This document shows positions 36,717 to 45,701 of a DNA stretch of 64,000 nt, one piece after another. A program made the position numbers and the translations under genes. The stretch's first letter is position 1. Every line of letters starts with the position of its first letter. The notes beneath the pieces were generated by a model. It had not been told where the DNA came from and made no database searches. It was given only the letters and a program-made list of their open reading frames with translations. Origin of the DNA: JAOUEA01 sp963810945 (GTDB taxonomy: Bacteria; Actinomycetota; UBA4738; HRBIN12); NCBI GenBank assembly GCA_963810945.1, contig CAWEPI010000008.1:1116001-1180000 (forward strand), read 5' to 3'.

Positions 36717-36946
36717 CCCTCCACGGTGCGCGCGTCGCGGAACTGCGCGCCGTCGGGATCGAGCCCCGCGGACGCGCGGGCGCGGCGCTGATGCAGCAGA
36801 TCCCAGCACTGGTCGAGCATGATCTCGAGTTCGCGGAGCCGTTCGCGGTCGGCATCGCTCGCGCGTCCGTCGGACTCCCTCTCGAACAGCGCGTGCTCCT
36901 CGTCGGCAAGCTGGTTGATGCGGTCGATCACGTTGTCATCGTCCAT
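36704..36946 (-). CDS. DUF2630 family small protein
   Basis: 80 residues from ATG 36946. It reads MDDDNVIDRINQLADEEHAL, then DADRERLRELEIMLDQCWDLLHQRRARASAG, the signature helical pair of DUF2630, common in actinobacteria and without known function. It starts two bases after the stop of the DinB-like gene and is surely cotranscribed. The larger open frame around it (to 37264) is antisense or out-of-frame noise. It overlaps the end of the CoA ligase gene on the other strand by 13 bp. Confidence 0.82.
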   Translation of the reverse strand: MDDDNVIDRINQLADEEHALFERESDGRASDADRERLRELEIMLDQCWDLLHQRRARASAGLDPDGAQFRDARTVEGYEA

Positions 36947-36948
36947 CT

Positions 36949-37443
36949 CTACCCCTTCCTCGTCCGGTCCGACCCGTTCCGGAGTTCCTCGACCCACGAG
37001 CGCAACCTCGGCACGTGTTCGGCGTAGTGGTCCGGGCCCGACTTGCGTACCCACCAGTCCGCCTCGGGGTTGGGCGACGCGAGCGTGCCCCACTCGTGGA
37101 GCATCCGCGAGCGTGCGGCCACGGCCTGCGTGCGCACGTCTGCCGGCGGCACGTCGGCCATCGCCTCGTAGAAGGCGGCGTTCAGGGCATCGATGTCCAG
37201 CTCCTCGCGCCGGTAGGTGCCGGAGGAGATCCGCTGGATCGCCACCCCCGCCTCGGCGAGCCACGTGCCGACGTGCGCCAGTGCGTCCTTCGCCGACCAG
37301 CCCTCCTCGAAGTAGCCGGGGCGCACGGCATCCTCCGGGCGGAGCCCCTCGACGAGGGCCATCAGCTCCCTCCAGCCGCGTTCCTCCTCGGCCATGAGCC
37401 GAGCCCGGTCCTCGAAGGCGCCCTCGCCGGTCCCCATACCCAT
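36949..37443 (-). CDS. DinB-like (ClbS/DfsB, mycothiol-dependent type) four-helix protein
   Basis: About 164 residues from ATG 37443 (an ATG two codons later is also possible). The helical bundle pattern is RARLMAEEERGWRELMALVEGL, then GWSAKDALAHVGTWLAEAG with the metal-ligand His of helix 2, and EWGTLASPNPEADWW and HYAEHVPRLRSWVEEL carrying the later His ligands. DinB/ClbS-like proteins bind a divalent metal; many in actinobacteria are thiol-S-transferase related. The ligand is not known. It forms a two-gene unit with the DUF2630 protein, downstream of the leucine operon. Confidence 0.75.
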   Translation of the reverse strand: MGMGTGEGAFEDRARLMAEEERGWRELMALVEGLRPEDAVRPGYFEEGWSAKDALAHVGTWLAEAGVAIQRISSGTYRREELDIDALNAAFYEAMADVPPADVRTQAVAARSRMLHEWGTLASPNPEADWWVRKSGPDHYAEHVPRLRSWVEELRNGSDRTRKG

Positions 37444-37495
37444 GTCATACCCCGGATCCCACCGGACGCGCCACCACGCGCCACGCCTGGCGTCG

Positions 37496-38389
37496 TCAGA
37501 GGCGGCGCTCGTGGGCGTCGCCCACGTACGCCGTGAGGGATGCGGCGGCCGCACGCACCGCCTCCGCGTCCACGCCGTGGGCGATCCCGAGGTCGTCGAG
37601 GAAGCGGCAGAGGGACTCCGTCGCGAGGTTCCCCGGGGCGCCCGGGGCGTAGGGGCAGCCGCCGGTGCCGCCGGCGGAGCTGTCGTAGGTCGCGATCCCG
37701 AGCTCGAGTCCCGCGCGCACGTTCTCGAGCGCGCGACCGTGCGTGTCGTGCAGGTGCAAGGCCAGGCGGTCGGCGGGGACATGCTCGAGGAGCGCCGCGC
37801 CCACGCGCCGGACGTCGTCGGGCTCGGCGACCCCGATCGTGTCGCCGATCGAGATCTCTTCGCACCCGAGATCCAGGAGCATCAGGGACACCTCGACCAC
37901 CTTCGCGGGGTCCACCGCGCCCTCGTACGGGCAGCCGAACGCCGTCGAGACGTACCCGCGGCGCCACCAGCCGAGGTCGTCCGCCCGGGAGAGCACGGGC
38001 CCGAACGCGTGCAGGGATCCCCCGATCGTCATCCCGATGTTGGCCTGCGTGAACGATTCCGAGGCAGCGGTGAAGACCGCGATCGCATCGACGCCCGCGG
38101 CCTCGGCCCGCTCCAGCCCGCGCATGTTGGGCACGAGCACCGGGTAGCGAACGCCTTCCCGTCGGCGCACCCCGGCGACGACCTCCTCGGCGTCGGCGAG
38201 TTGCGGCACGGCCCGCGGGCTCACGAACGACGTGACCTCGACGACCGGGAGTCCCGCGCCCGCGAGCGCCTCGACGAACCCGATCTTCACCCCGGCGGGG
38301 ACCACGCCGGATTCGTTCTGGAGGCCGTCCCGCGCGCCGACCTCGACGATCCGGACCTCGGTGGGCATCGCGTCGTCCGCCTCGCTCAT
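37496..38389 (-). CDS. Hydroxymethylglutaryl-CoA lyase
   Basis: 297 residues, TIM-barrel lyase. Signature elements: VEVGARDGLQNES (metal Asp), SFVSPRAVPQLAD, STAFGCPYEGAVDP, LHLHDTHGRALEN (two metal His) and the catalytic Cys loop GGTGGCPYAPGAPGN. It cleaves HMG-CoA into acetyl-CoA and acetoacetate, the last step of leucine breakdown. The start ATG overlaps the stop of the biotin carboxylase gene (ATGA), so it is the last gene of the four-gene minus-strand operon 42427-37496. Confidence 0.94.
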   Translation of the reverse strand: MSEADDAMPTEVRIVEVGARDGLQNESGVVPAGVKIGFVEALAGAGLPVVEVTSFVSPRAVPQLADAEEVVAGVRRREGVRYPVLVPNMRGLERAEAAGVDAIAVFTAASESFTQANIGMTIGGSLHAFGPVLSRADDLGWWRRGYVSTAFGCPYEGAVDPAKVVEVSLMLLDLGCEEISIGDTIGVAEPDDVRRVGAALLEHVPADRLALHLHDTHGRALENVRAGLELGIATYDSSAGGTGGCPYAPGAPGNLATESLCRFLDDLGIAHGVDAEAVRAAAASLTAYVGDAHERRL

Positions 38390-40110
38390 GGCTCCTCCAC
38401 CTCCAGCAGCACCTGACCCTTCGCCACGACGTCGCCGGGCTCCACGCGCACCGCACGCACCGTGCCCCCCGCGGGCGCCTGCATGCGCAGATGCATCTTC
38501 ATCGCCTCCAGCACCACGACCAGTTGGCCCGGGCTCACGCTGTCGCCAACCTCGACCTCCACGCGCGCGACCGAGGCGGGCATCGGCGCGACCAGGGAAC
38601 CGCCGGGGAGCGAGATCGGCGTGGGCGCGAGCTCGTCCTCGAGCGCGTACGCCCAGCCGCGATACTGCGCATGCGCCCCCGCCACGGCGACCTCCGGGTC
38701 CGGAGGGGATCCCGCGAACGCGCGCCAGGGGTCGCGGGGATCGGGAGCCGCCGCCCCGTGCGCGGGCAACGGCGGCACGTTCGGACGCCAGACCTCCGTC
38801 ACCCAGTCGGTGTCGGCTCGCCCCGCCAGGACGTCGGGATGCACGAGCGCGTCCAGGAGGAAGCCGAGGTTGGTCGCGACACCGAGGATCCGCACCTCGG
38901 CGAGCGCCGCGCGGAGCCGGGCGAGGGCCGTCCCACGATCCCGGTCATGGGCGATCACCTTGGCCAGGAGCGGGTCGTAGCCGAGACCGATCGCGTCGCC
39001 GTCCCGCAGCGCGGTGTCGATCCGCACGCCCGGCCAGCGTGGGAGCGCGAGCAGCTCCACGCGTCCGGTCGAGGGCAGGAAGCCGTTGAGCGGGTCCTCC
39101 GCGTAGACGCGGGCCTCGACGGCGTGGCCGGTGAAGGCCACGTCCTCCTGCGAGAGCGCGAGAGCCTCGCCGTCCGCCACGCGGAGCTGCGCGCGCACGA
39201 TGTCGATGCCGGTGGTGGCCTCCGTCACCGGATGCTCGACCTGCAGCCGCGCGTTCATCTCCAGGAACGCCCAGGTGCCGTCGTCCAGGAGCAGGAACTC
39301 GGCCGTCCCCGCCCCCTCGTATCCGGCCGCCGCGGCGACGGCGAGCGCGGCATCGCCGAGCGAGGCCCGCAGCTCCGGCGTGACCGCGGGGGAGGGCGCC
39401 TCCTCGAGGACCTTCTGGTGACGGCGCTGCAGCGAGCAGTCCCGCTCGCCCAGGTGCACGCCGTGGCCACGGGCGTCGCGGAGGATCTGGATCTCCACGT
39501 GCCGCGCTCCCTCAAGTCGACGCTCGAGGAAGATCCGGGGGTCGCCGAACGCCGCGTCCGCCTCTTCGCGCGCCTCCGCGAGCGCGTGCGAGAGCTCCTG
39601 AGGCGCGGCCGCGGCGCGCATCCCTCGACCCCCCCCGCCTCCCGCGGCCTTCACGAGGACCGGGAAGCCGAGGCGGGCGGCCTCCGCCCCGAGTGCCTCG
39701 TCGGTGAGCGCCTGCGGCCCGGAACCGGGCACGACCGGCACGCCCGCGGCCTCCGCGACCCCACGCGCGGCGAGCTTGTCGCCGAGCAGACGCATCGCCT
39801 CCGGAGGCGGTCCGACCCAGCGCAGTCCCGCCGCGCGCACCGCTTCGGCGAACTCGGCCCGCTCGGAGAGGAACCCGTAGCCCGGATGCACGGCATCGGC
39901 ACCGGCGTCGGTCGCGGCCGCCACGAGCGCGGCGCCATCGAGGTATGAGCCGACCTCCACCACGTCGTCGGCGAGCTCGGCGTGCATCGCCCTGAGGTCG
40001 CCGGGGCCCGCCACCGCGACCGCCTCGATCCCCAGCTCACGGCAGGCGCGGACGATCCGCACCGCGATCTCCCCGCGGTTCGCGATCAGGAGCCGCTGGA
40101 TGGGACCCAC
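38386..40110 (-). CDS. Acyl-CoA (3-methylcrotonyl-CoA) carboxylase biotin carboxylase/BCCP subunit
   Basis: 574 residues from GTG 40110, which lies 25 nt inside the end of the enoyl-CoA hydratase gene. The biotin carboxylase part opens RLLIANRGEIAVRIVRA, has the glycine loop VKAAGGGGGRGM, ERDCSLQRRHQKVLEEAPS and FLEMNARLQVEHPVTE. The C-terminal BCCP carries the biotinyl Lys in VLEAMKMHLRM. It carboxylates biotin with ATP and bicarbonate for transfer by the subunit encoded at 40862. It is shorter than the usual 650 or so residues, mainly in the linker between BC and BCCP. Gene context assigns methylcrotonyl-CoA rather than propionyl- or acetyl-CoA. Confidence 0.92.
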   Translation of the reverse strand: MGPIQRLLIANRGEIAVRIVRACRELGIEAVAVAGPGDLRAMHAELADDVVEVGSYLDGAALVAAATDAGADAVHPGYGFLSERAEFAEAVRAAGLRWVGPPPEAMRLLGDKLAARGVAEAAGVPVVPGSGPQALTDEALGAEAARLGFPVLVKAAGGGGGRGMRAAAAPQELSHALAEAREEADAAFGDPRIFLERRLEGARHVEIQILRDARGHGVHLGERDCSLQRRHQKVLEEAPSPAVTPELRASLGDAALAVAAAAGYEGAGTAEFLLLDDGTWAFLEMNARLQVEHPVTEATTGIDIVRAQLRVADGEALALSQEDVAFTGHAVEARVYAEDPLNGFLPSTGRVELLALPRWPGVRIDTALRDGDAIGLGYDPLLAKVIAHDRDRGTALARLRAALAEVRILGVATNLGFLLDALVHPDVLAGRADTDWVTEVWRPNVPPLPAHGAAAPDPRDPWRAFAGSPPDPEVAVAGAHAQYRGWAYALEDELAPTPISLPGGSLVAPMPASVARVEVEVGDSVSPGQLVVVLEAMKMHLRMQAPAGGTVRAVRVEPGDVVAKGQVLLEVEEP

Positions 40111-40865
40111 CCCGGCGCCCGCTTCTCGAGGAAGGCCGCGAGACCCTCCTGCCCTTCCTCGCTCGCGCGCGCGGCCGCGATCCGCTCGGAGAGGTCCGGC
40201 AGCACGAGCGAGGCGGTCGCGTCGCGGATCAGGCGTTTGGCCTCGGCGACCGCGCGGGGCCCGCAGGCGAGGAACGCCTCGGCCGTCTCGGCGACCGTGG
40301 CGTCGAGCGCGGCGTCGGTCACGACGTGATGGACGAGCCCGATCCGCCGCGCCTCCTCCGCCTCGAAGGTGCGTGCGCTCGTGAAGAGGGCGCGCGCGTG
40401 GCCCGGTCCGATCGCGCGCAGCACGTACGGAGCGATCGTGGCCGGGATCAGGCCCAGCCGCGCCTCCGCGAAGGCGAAGCGGGCGCCGTCGGCGGCGACG
40501 GCCACGTCCGCACAGGCCACGAGCCCGGCGCCGCCGCCGATCGCGGGGCCGTGCACCCGGGCGATCACCGCCTTCGTGCAGGCGTCCACGTGCTCGAAGG
40601 CCTCGCGCAGCGCGACGGCGTCGCGCAGGTTCTCCTCCCGCGAGAGGTCGCGGCTCGCCCGCATCCACTCGATGTCCGCCCCCGCCGAGAAGGCGCTTCC
40701 CGCCCCGGCGAGCACCACCACGCGGACGTCGTCGTCGGCCTCCGCCTCGCCGATCCGCCCGGCGAGCTCCTCCATCAGCGAGGGGCCGAGCGCGTTCCGG
40801 CGGTCCGGGCGATCCAGGGTGAGGGTGAGGACGGGTCCCTCGCGGTCGACGGCCACGTCGCTCAC
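40086..40865 (-). CDS. Enoyl-CoA hydratase/isomerase, probable 3-methylglutaconyl-CoA hydratase
   Basis: 259 residues of the crotonase fold. The oxyanion-hole segment is VLAGAGSAFSAGADIEWMR, and the second hole-forming Gly lies in RVHGPAIGGGAGLVACADV. FAFAEARLGLIPATIAPYVL carries the Glu region of hydratases. Placed between the two carboxylase subunit genes, it most likely hydrates 3-methylglutaconyl-CoA to HMG-CoA (LiuC step). The GTG start overlaps the upstream TGA (GTGA). The alternative is a general short-chain enoyl-CoA hydratase. Confidence 0.9.
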   Translation of the reverse strand: MSDVAVDREGPVLTLTLDRPDRRNALGPSLMEELAGRIGEAEADDDVRVVVLAGAGSAFSAGADIEWMRASRDLSREENLRDAVALREAFEHVDACTKAVIARVHGPAIGGGAGLVACADVAVAADGARFAFAEARLGLIPATIAPYVLRAIGPGHARALFTSARTFEAEEARRIGLVHHVVTDAALDATVAETAEAFLACGPRAVAEAKRLIRDATASLVLPDLSERIAAARASEEGQEGLAAFLEKRAPGWVPSSGS

Positions 40866-42427
40866 ATCCGGAACACCCCGAACGTGGTGGTCGGCACCGG
40901 CGCACGTGAGGCCGCGTCGAGCCCGAGCGCGAGGACCTCACGCGTGTCGAGCGGGTCGATCACACCGTCGTCCCAGAGGCGCGCCGTGGAGTGGTACGGG
41001 CTGCCCTCCTCCTCGTAGCGCTCGACGATGGTCTGCTCCTCGGCAGGGTCGCCCCCTACGGTGGTGAGCACGGAGGCGGCCTGCCGTCCGCCCATCACCG
41101 AGATCCGCGCGTTGGGCCACATCCAGAGCTGGCGCGGGTCGTACGCGCGCCCGCACATCGCGTAGTTGCCGGCGCCGAAGGACCCGCCGATCACGACGGT
41201 GAACTTCGGCACGTTCGCGCACGCGACGGCGGTCACGAGCTTCGCGCCGTCCTTCGCGATGCCGCCCGCCTCGTACTCGCGGCCGACCATGAACCCCGTG
41301 ATGTTCTGCAGGAAGACGAGCGGCACCCCGCGTGCGGCCGCGAGCTCGATGAAGTGCGCGCCTTTCAGCGCGGACTCCGAGAACAGGACCCCGTTGTTCG
41401 CGAGGATCGCGACCGGGTGGCCGAAGATCCGCGCGAACCCGCAGACGAGCGTGTCGCCGTAGAGCGCCTTGAACTCGTGCAGGACCGAGCCGTCCACGAT
41501 GCGCGCGACCACCTCGCGCACGTCGTAGCTCACGCTGAGGTCGGAGGGCACGACCCCGTAGAGGTCCTCCACGGTGACGGCCGGATCCACGGGGTCCGTC
41601 ACCCGCCACGCGCGAGCCCGCGGGAGGTTCAGGTTGGCCACGATCTCCCGCACGAGACGCAGCGCGTGCTGGTCGTCGACCGCCTCGTGGTCGGCGACCC
41701 CGCTGCGACGCGCGTGGACGTCGGCGCCGCCGAGCTCCTCGGCGCTCACGTCCTCGCCGGTGGCCGCCTTCACGAGCGGAGGCCCGCCCAGGAAGATCGT
41801 CCCGGTCCCGCGCACGATCACCGTCTCGTCCGACATCGCGGGGACGTACGCGCCGCCCGCGGTGCACGAGCCCATCACCGCGGCGATCTGGGGGATGCCG
41901 AGGGCCGACATCCTTGCCTGGTTGTAGAAGATCCGACCGAAGTGCTCGCGGTCGGGGAAGACGTCGGCCTGCATCGGCAGGAACGCGCCGCCGGAGTCCA
42001 CCAGATAGATGCAGGGCAGTCGGTTCTCCATCGCGATCGCCTGCGCCCGCAGGTGTTTCTTCACCGTCAAGGGGAAGTACGTGCCACCCTTCACCGTGGC
42101 GTCGTTGGCCACGATCACGCAGGGCGTCCCGTGCACGGGCCCGATGCCGGTCACGATGCCCGCCGCCGGCGCCTGGTCGTCGTAGAGCCCGTCGGCGGCG
42201 AGCGGCGAGAGCTCCAGGAACGCGGCCCCGGGATCGATCAGACGCGTGACACGTTCGCGGACGACGAGCTTCCCGCGCCCCACGTGCCGTTCGGTGGCGG
42301 CCGCTCCGCCCCCTTCCCGCACCCGCGCGAGCCGGGCTCGGAGCGCCTCGACCTGTGCACGCATGGCGTCGACGTTGGCACGGAAGTCGGCCGAGGCTCG
42401 GTCGACGTGCGTGTCCAGTCGGGGCAC
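40862..42427 (-). CDS. Acyl-CoA (3-methylcrotonyl-CoA) carboxylase carboxyltransferase subunit
   Basis: 521 residues, GTG start with a GGAGCGAGG site. Carboxyltransferase landmarks: GRGKLVVRERVTRLIDPG, YLVDSGGAFLPMQADVFPD (the MCC beta form of this loop), MGSCTAGGAYVPAMSDE, FLGGPPLVKAATGEDVSAEELGG, and GNYAMCGRAYDPR with WPNARISVMGG near the end. LPMQ and AATGEDVSAEELGG are typical of MCC rather than propionyl-CoA carboxylase. First gene of the minus-strand leucine operon, divergent from the acyl-CoA dehydrogenase across a 100-bp region. Confidence 0.93.
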   Translation of the reverse strand: MPRLDTHVDRASADFRANVDAMRAQVEALRARLARVREGGGAAATERHVGRGKLVVRERVTRLIDPGAAFLELSPLAADGLYDDQAPAAGIVTGIGPVHGTPCVIVANDATVKGGTYFPLTVKKHLRAQAIAMENRLPCIYLVDSGGAFLPMQADVFPDREHFGRIFYNQARMSALGIPQIAAVMGSCTAGGAYVPAMSDETVIVRGTGTIFLGGPPLVKAATGEDVSAEELGGADVHARRSGVADHEAVDDQHALRLVREIVANLNLPRARAWRVTDPVDPAVTVEDLYGVVPSDLSVSYDVREVVARIVDGSVLHEFKALYGDTLVCGFARIFGHPVAILANNGVLFSESALKGAHFIELAAARGVPLVFLQNITGFMVGREYEAGGIAKDGAKLVTAVACANVPKFTVVIGGSFGAGNYAMCGRAYDPRQLWMWPNARISVMGGRQAASVLTTVGGDPAEEQTIVERYEEEGSPYHSTARLWDDGVIDPLDTREVLALGLDAASRAPVPTTTFGVFRM

Positions 42428-42527
42428 CCTCGCTCCGTTCCCTCAGGCGTCCGGCGTCGCTCGTGGACGGTCGCGCACACCATACCGCCGCGCGCGCCGT
42501 TCCCGCGGCTCGTGGTAGGTATGGTGC

Positions 42528-43694
42528 ATGGCGGTCGAGACTGGGCCCGGCGCGATCTCCCTCGAGGAGCTCCGCAAGAGCGTTCGGGAGTTCGCCGAAC
42601 GCGAGATCGCGCCCCACGCCGCGGCGATCGACCGCGACGACGTCTTCCCACGGTGGCTGTGGCCAGGGCTCGGCGCCCTCGGCGTCCTCGGTCCCACGGT
42701 GTCGGTGGACGACGGAGGGGCCGGGCTCGGCGCGCTGGAGCACCTCGTGATCGTGGAGGAGATCTCGCGCGCATCGGCCTCCGTCGGGATGTCCTACGCG
42801 GCGCACGCCAACCTCTGCGTGCACAACCTCTGGCGGAGCGGGTCCCCCGAGCAGCGGCGGCGCTGGCTCCCCGGGCTCCTGTCCGGAGAGCACGTGGGAG
42901 CGCTCGCGATGAGCGAGGCCGACGCCGGTTCCGACGTCCTGGGCTCGATGCGCTGCCACGCCGAACGTGTGGACGGGGGATGGATCGCCAACGGCACCAA
43001 GATGTGGATCACGAACGGCCCGGAGGCCGACGTCGTGATCGTGTACATGCGCACGGAGGGTGTGGCCGCCGGCCCGGTGACCGCGTTCGTGGTCGAGCGG
43101 GGGATGGAAGGCTTCGCCACGTCCCCCAAGATCGACAAGCTCGGTATGCGCGGCTCCCCCACGTGCGAGCTGGTCTTCACCGACTGCCGCATCCCGGACG
43201 ATCACGTGCTCGGCGCGCCCGGCGGCGGCGTGCGCGTCTTGATGCAGGGGCTCGAGTCCGAGCGCCTGGTCCTCACGGGCGGACCGATCGGCATCATGCA
43301 GGCGGCGCTCGATCTCGCGGTGCCCTACACGCGGGAACGGCGGCAGTTCGGCAAACCGATCGGTTCCTTCGAGTTGATGCAGGGCAAGCTCGCCGACATG
43401 TACGTCGCGCTGGAGTCCTCGCGCGCCTACGCCTACCGGGTGGCCGAGGGGTTCGACCTCGCCGGCGCCACGCGTCAGTCGGCCGCCACGGCCGGGTGCC
43501 TGTTGTACGCCTCAGAGCGTGCGGTCGAGGTGGCGCTCGAGGCGATCCAGGTCTTCGGGGGGATGGGCTACGTGAGCGAGAACGCGGCCGGACGGCTCCT
43601 GCGCGACGCCAAGCTCTACACGATCGGGGCCGGCACGAACGAGATCCGGCGCATGTTGATCGGCCGGCAGCTGACGGGGGAGCTCGGCGGGTGA
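42528..43694 (+). CDS. Acyl-CoA dehydrogenase, probable isovaleryl-CoA dehydrogenase
   Basis: 388 residues. FAD/acyl-CoA dehydrogenase motifs: LAMSEADAGSDVLGSMRC, WITNGPEADVVIVY, the PTCELVFTDCRIPDDHVLG segment, RRQFGKPIGSFELMQGKLADM, and the C-terminal QVFGGMGYVSENAAGRLLRDAKLYTIGAGTNEI. The Glu in the ESERL region (LMQGLESERLVLTGGPIGIM) fits the catalytic base position of isovaleryl-CoA dehydrogenases. It converts isovaleryl-CoA to 3-methylcrotonyl-CoA, feeding the divergent carboxylase. It overlaps the CoA synthetase gene by 4 nt (GTGA). Confidence 0.92.
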   Translation: MAVETGPGAISLEELRKSVREFAEREIAPHAAAIDRDDVFPRWLWPGLGALGVLGPTVSVDDGGAGLGALEHLVIVEEISRASASVGMSYAAHANLCVHNLWRSGSPEQRRRWLPGLLSGEHVGALAMSEADAGSDVLGSMRCHAERVDGGWIANGTKMWITNGPEADVVIVYMRTEGVAAGPVTAFVVERGMEGFATSPKIDKLGMRGSPTCELVFTDCRIPDDHVLGAPGGGVRVLMQGLESERLVLTGGPIGIMQAALDLAVPYTRERRQFGKPIGSFELMQGKLADMYVALESSRAYAYRVAEGFDLAGATRQSAATAGCLLYASERAVEVALEAIQVFGGMGYVSENAAGRLLRDAKLYTIGAGTNEIRRMLIGRQLTGELGG

Positions 43695-45651
43695 CCGACC
43701 GCGACGGCGGGTTCATCTGGACCCCCGACGCCGCCACGGTCGAGCGAGCCAACGTCACGCGGCTGATGCGCGCGCACGGGATCGACGGGCTCGCCGAGCT
43801 CACCGCTCGATCGGTGGCCGACGCCGCGTGGTTCTGGGATGCGGTCGTGCGTGACCTCGACATCGTGTTCGACTCACCGTACGAGCGTGTCGCGGATCTC
43901 TCGCGCGGTCCGGAATGGGCGACCTGGTTCGTGGGAGGCACCGTGAACGTGGCCACGCAGTGCGTCGACCGATGGGCCGAACGGGACCCGGACGCGACCG
44001 CGGTGGTCTGGGAGGGCGAAGACGGCGACGTCCGCGAGGTCACGTACGTGGAGCTCCGCCGCATGGTGGACGGCGTCGCGGGCGCGTTGGGGCGGCTCGG
44101 CGTGCGGGACGGCGACGCCGTGGCGATCTTCATGCCGATGGCGATCGAGACCGTCGCGGCGCTGATGGCCTGCGCGAAGATCGGGGCCGTGTGGGTGCCC
44201 GTGTTCAGCGGGTTCGGCGCCGACGCGGTGGCCGCGAGGATCGCCGACGCGGGCTGTGGGGTCGTGATCACCGCCAACGCGTCGCTGCGGGGTGGCCGCC
44301 CGGTGCCCATGAAGGCCGTGGCCGACCGCGCGGTGGAGGGGATCGACACCGTGCGGCACTTGCTGGTCTGGGAGCGGCTGGCCGAGGTCCCCACGCCCAT
44401 GACGCCCGGCCGGGACCGGAGATGGTCCACAGAGGTGGACACCGCCACCGCGCCGGTCGCGTCGATGCCGCTCGACGCCGAACATCCGCTGTTCATCGCG
44501 TACACGAGCGGGACGACCGGCCGTCCGAAGGGCGCCGTGCACGTGCACGGAGGCTTCCTGGTGAAGATCGCGGAGGAGGTGGCCTACCAGGCCGACCTGC
44601 ATCGTGGCGAGCGCCTCCTGTGGGCGACCGACCTCGGCTGGATCATGGGCCCGTGGGAGATCGTCGGCGCGCTCGCGCTCGGCGCCACGGTGGTGCTGAC
44701 GGAGGGCTCGCCGATCCATCCGGACCCTGGGCGGCTGTGGGCGCAGGTGGCCCGTCATCGCGTGAGCACGCTCGGCGTCTCGCCCACGCTCGTGCGCGCG
44801 CTCATCCCCTCCGGACCGGACCCGGTGCGCGCCCACGACCTTTCGTCGCTGCGGATCCTCGCCTCGACGGGGGAGCCGTGGAACCCCGACGCCTACCTGT
44901 GGCTGCATCGGGAGGTCGGCGGGAGCGCCCTGCCCATCGTGAACCTCTCCGGCGGGACCGAGGTCGGCGCGTGCTTCCTCTCCCCCACCCGGTTGTGCCG
45001 TTCAAGGTCGATTCGCTCGGCGGGCCCGCGCTGGGGATGGACGTCGACATCGTGGATCCCGGAGGTCTCCCCGTGGGCCCCGGGGAGGTGGGGGAACTGA
45101 TCTGCCGTCAGCCGTGGCCCTCGATGACCCGGGGGATCTGGGGTGACCCCGAGCGCTACCTGGACACGTACTGGCGCCGCATGCCCGGCGTCTGGGTGCA
45201 CGGCGACTGGGCCAGCCGTGACGAGGACGGCTACTGGTTCCTGCACGGTCGCAGCGACGACACCCTGAACGTCGCGGGCAAGCGGATCGGCCCCGCCGAG
45301 GTGGAATCGGCGCTGGCGACCCACCAGGCCGTCGGGGAGTCGGCGGCCGTCGGCGTGCCGGATGCGGTGAAGGGCGAGGTCATCTGGTGCGTGGTGGTCC
45401 TGCGTCCCGGGGTGGAGCCCAGCGGGGCCCTGTCCGAGGAGCTCCGCGGCGTGGTCCGGGAGCATCTGGGTGCGGCCTTCACGCCGTCCCGGGTGGTGTT
45501 CGCCCCGGCGCTGCCCAAGACGCGCAGCGCCAAGATCGTCCGGCGGGCCGTGCGCGCAGCGGCGATCGGCGAGGATCCGGGCGATCTGTCCTCGCTGGAG
45601 GATCCGTCGGCGCTCGACGAGCTTCGTCGTCGGCTGGACGCGGCACGTTGA
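43691..45651 (+). CDS. Acetyl/acetoacetyl-CoA synthetase-like AMP-forming ligase, one frameshift
   Basis: About 653 residues from GTG 43691. ACS-type motifs: FIAYTSGTTGRPKGAVHVHG, WATDLGWIMGPWEIVGAL, LSGGTEVG, VHGDWASRDEDGYW, HGRSDDTLNVAGKRIGPAEVE, and the catalytic Lys in LPKTRSAKIVRRAVR. At about 44988 the frame breaks after CFLSPT; adding one C to a run of three restores PVVPFKVDSLGGPALGMDVD. This is the only clear one-base loss in a CoA ligase here. Next to a pathway that ends in acetoacetate, it may activate acetoacetate or acetate; branched or short acids are also possible. It shares an operon with the dehydrogenase. Confidence 0.88.
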
Positions 45652-45685
45652 GGCGCGGCTCCTCGCCTTCGGGCCCGCGGGGGCT

Positions 45686-45691
45686 TAGGCT
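45686..45691 (+). promoter_or_regulatory. -10 box of the M23 peptidase gene
   Basis: TAGGCT, 10 nt before ATG 45702; no ribosome binding site is visible. Confidence 0.4.
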
Positions 45692-45701
45692 GCCGGACCG
45701 T

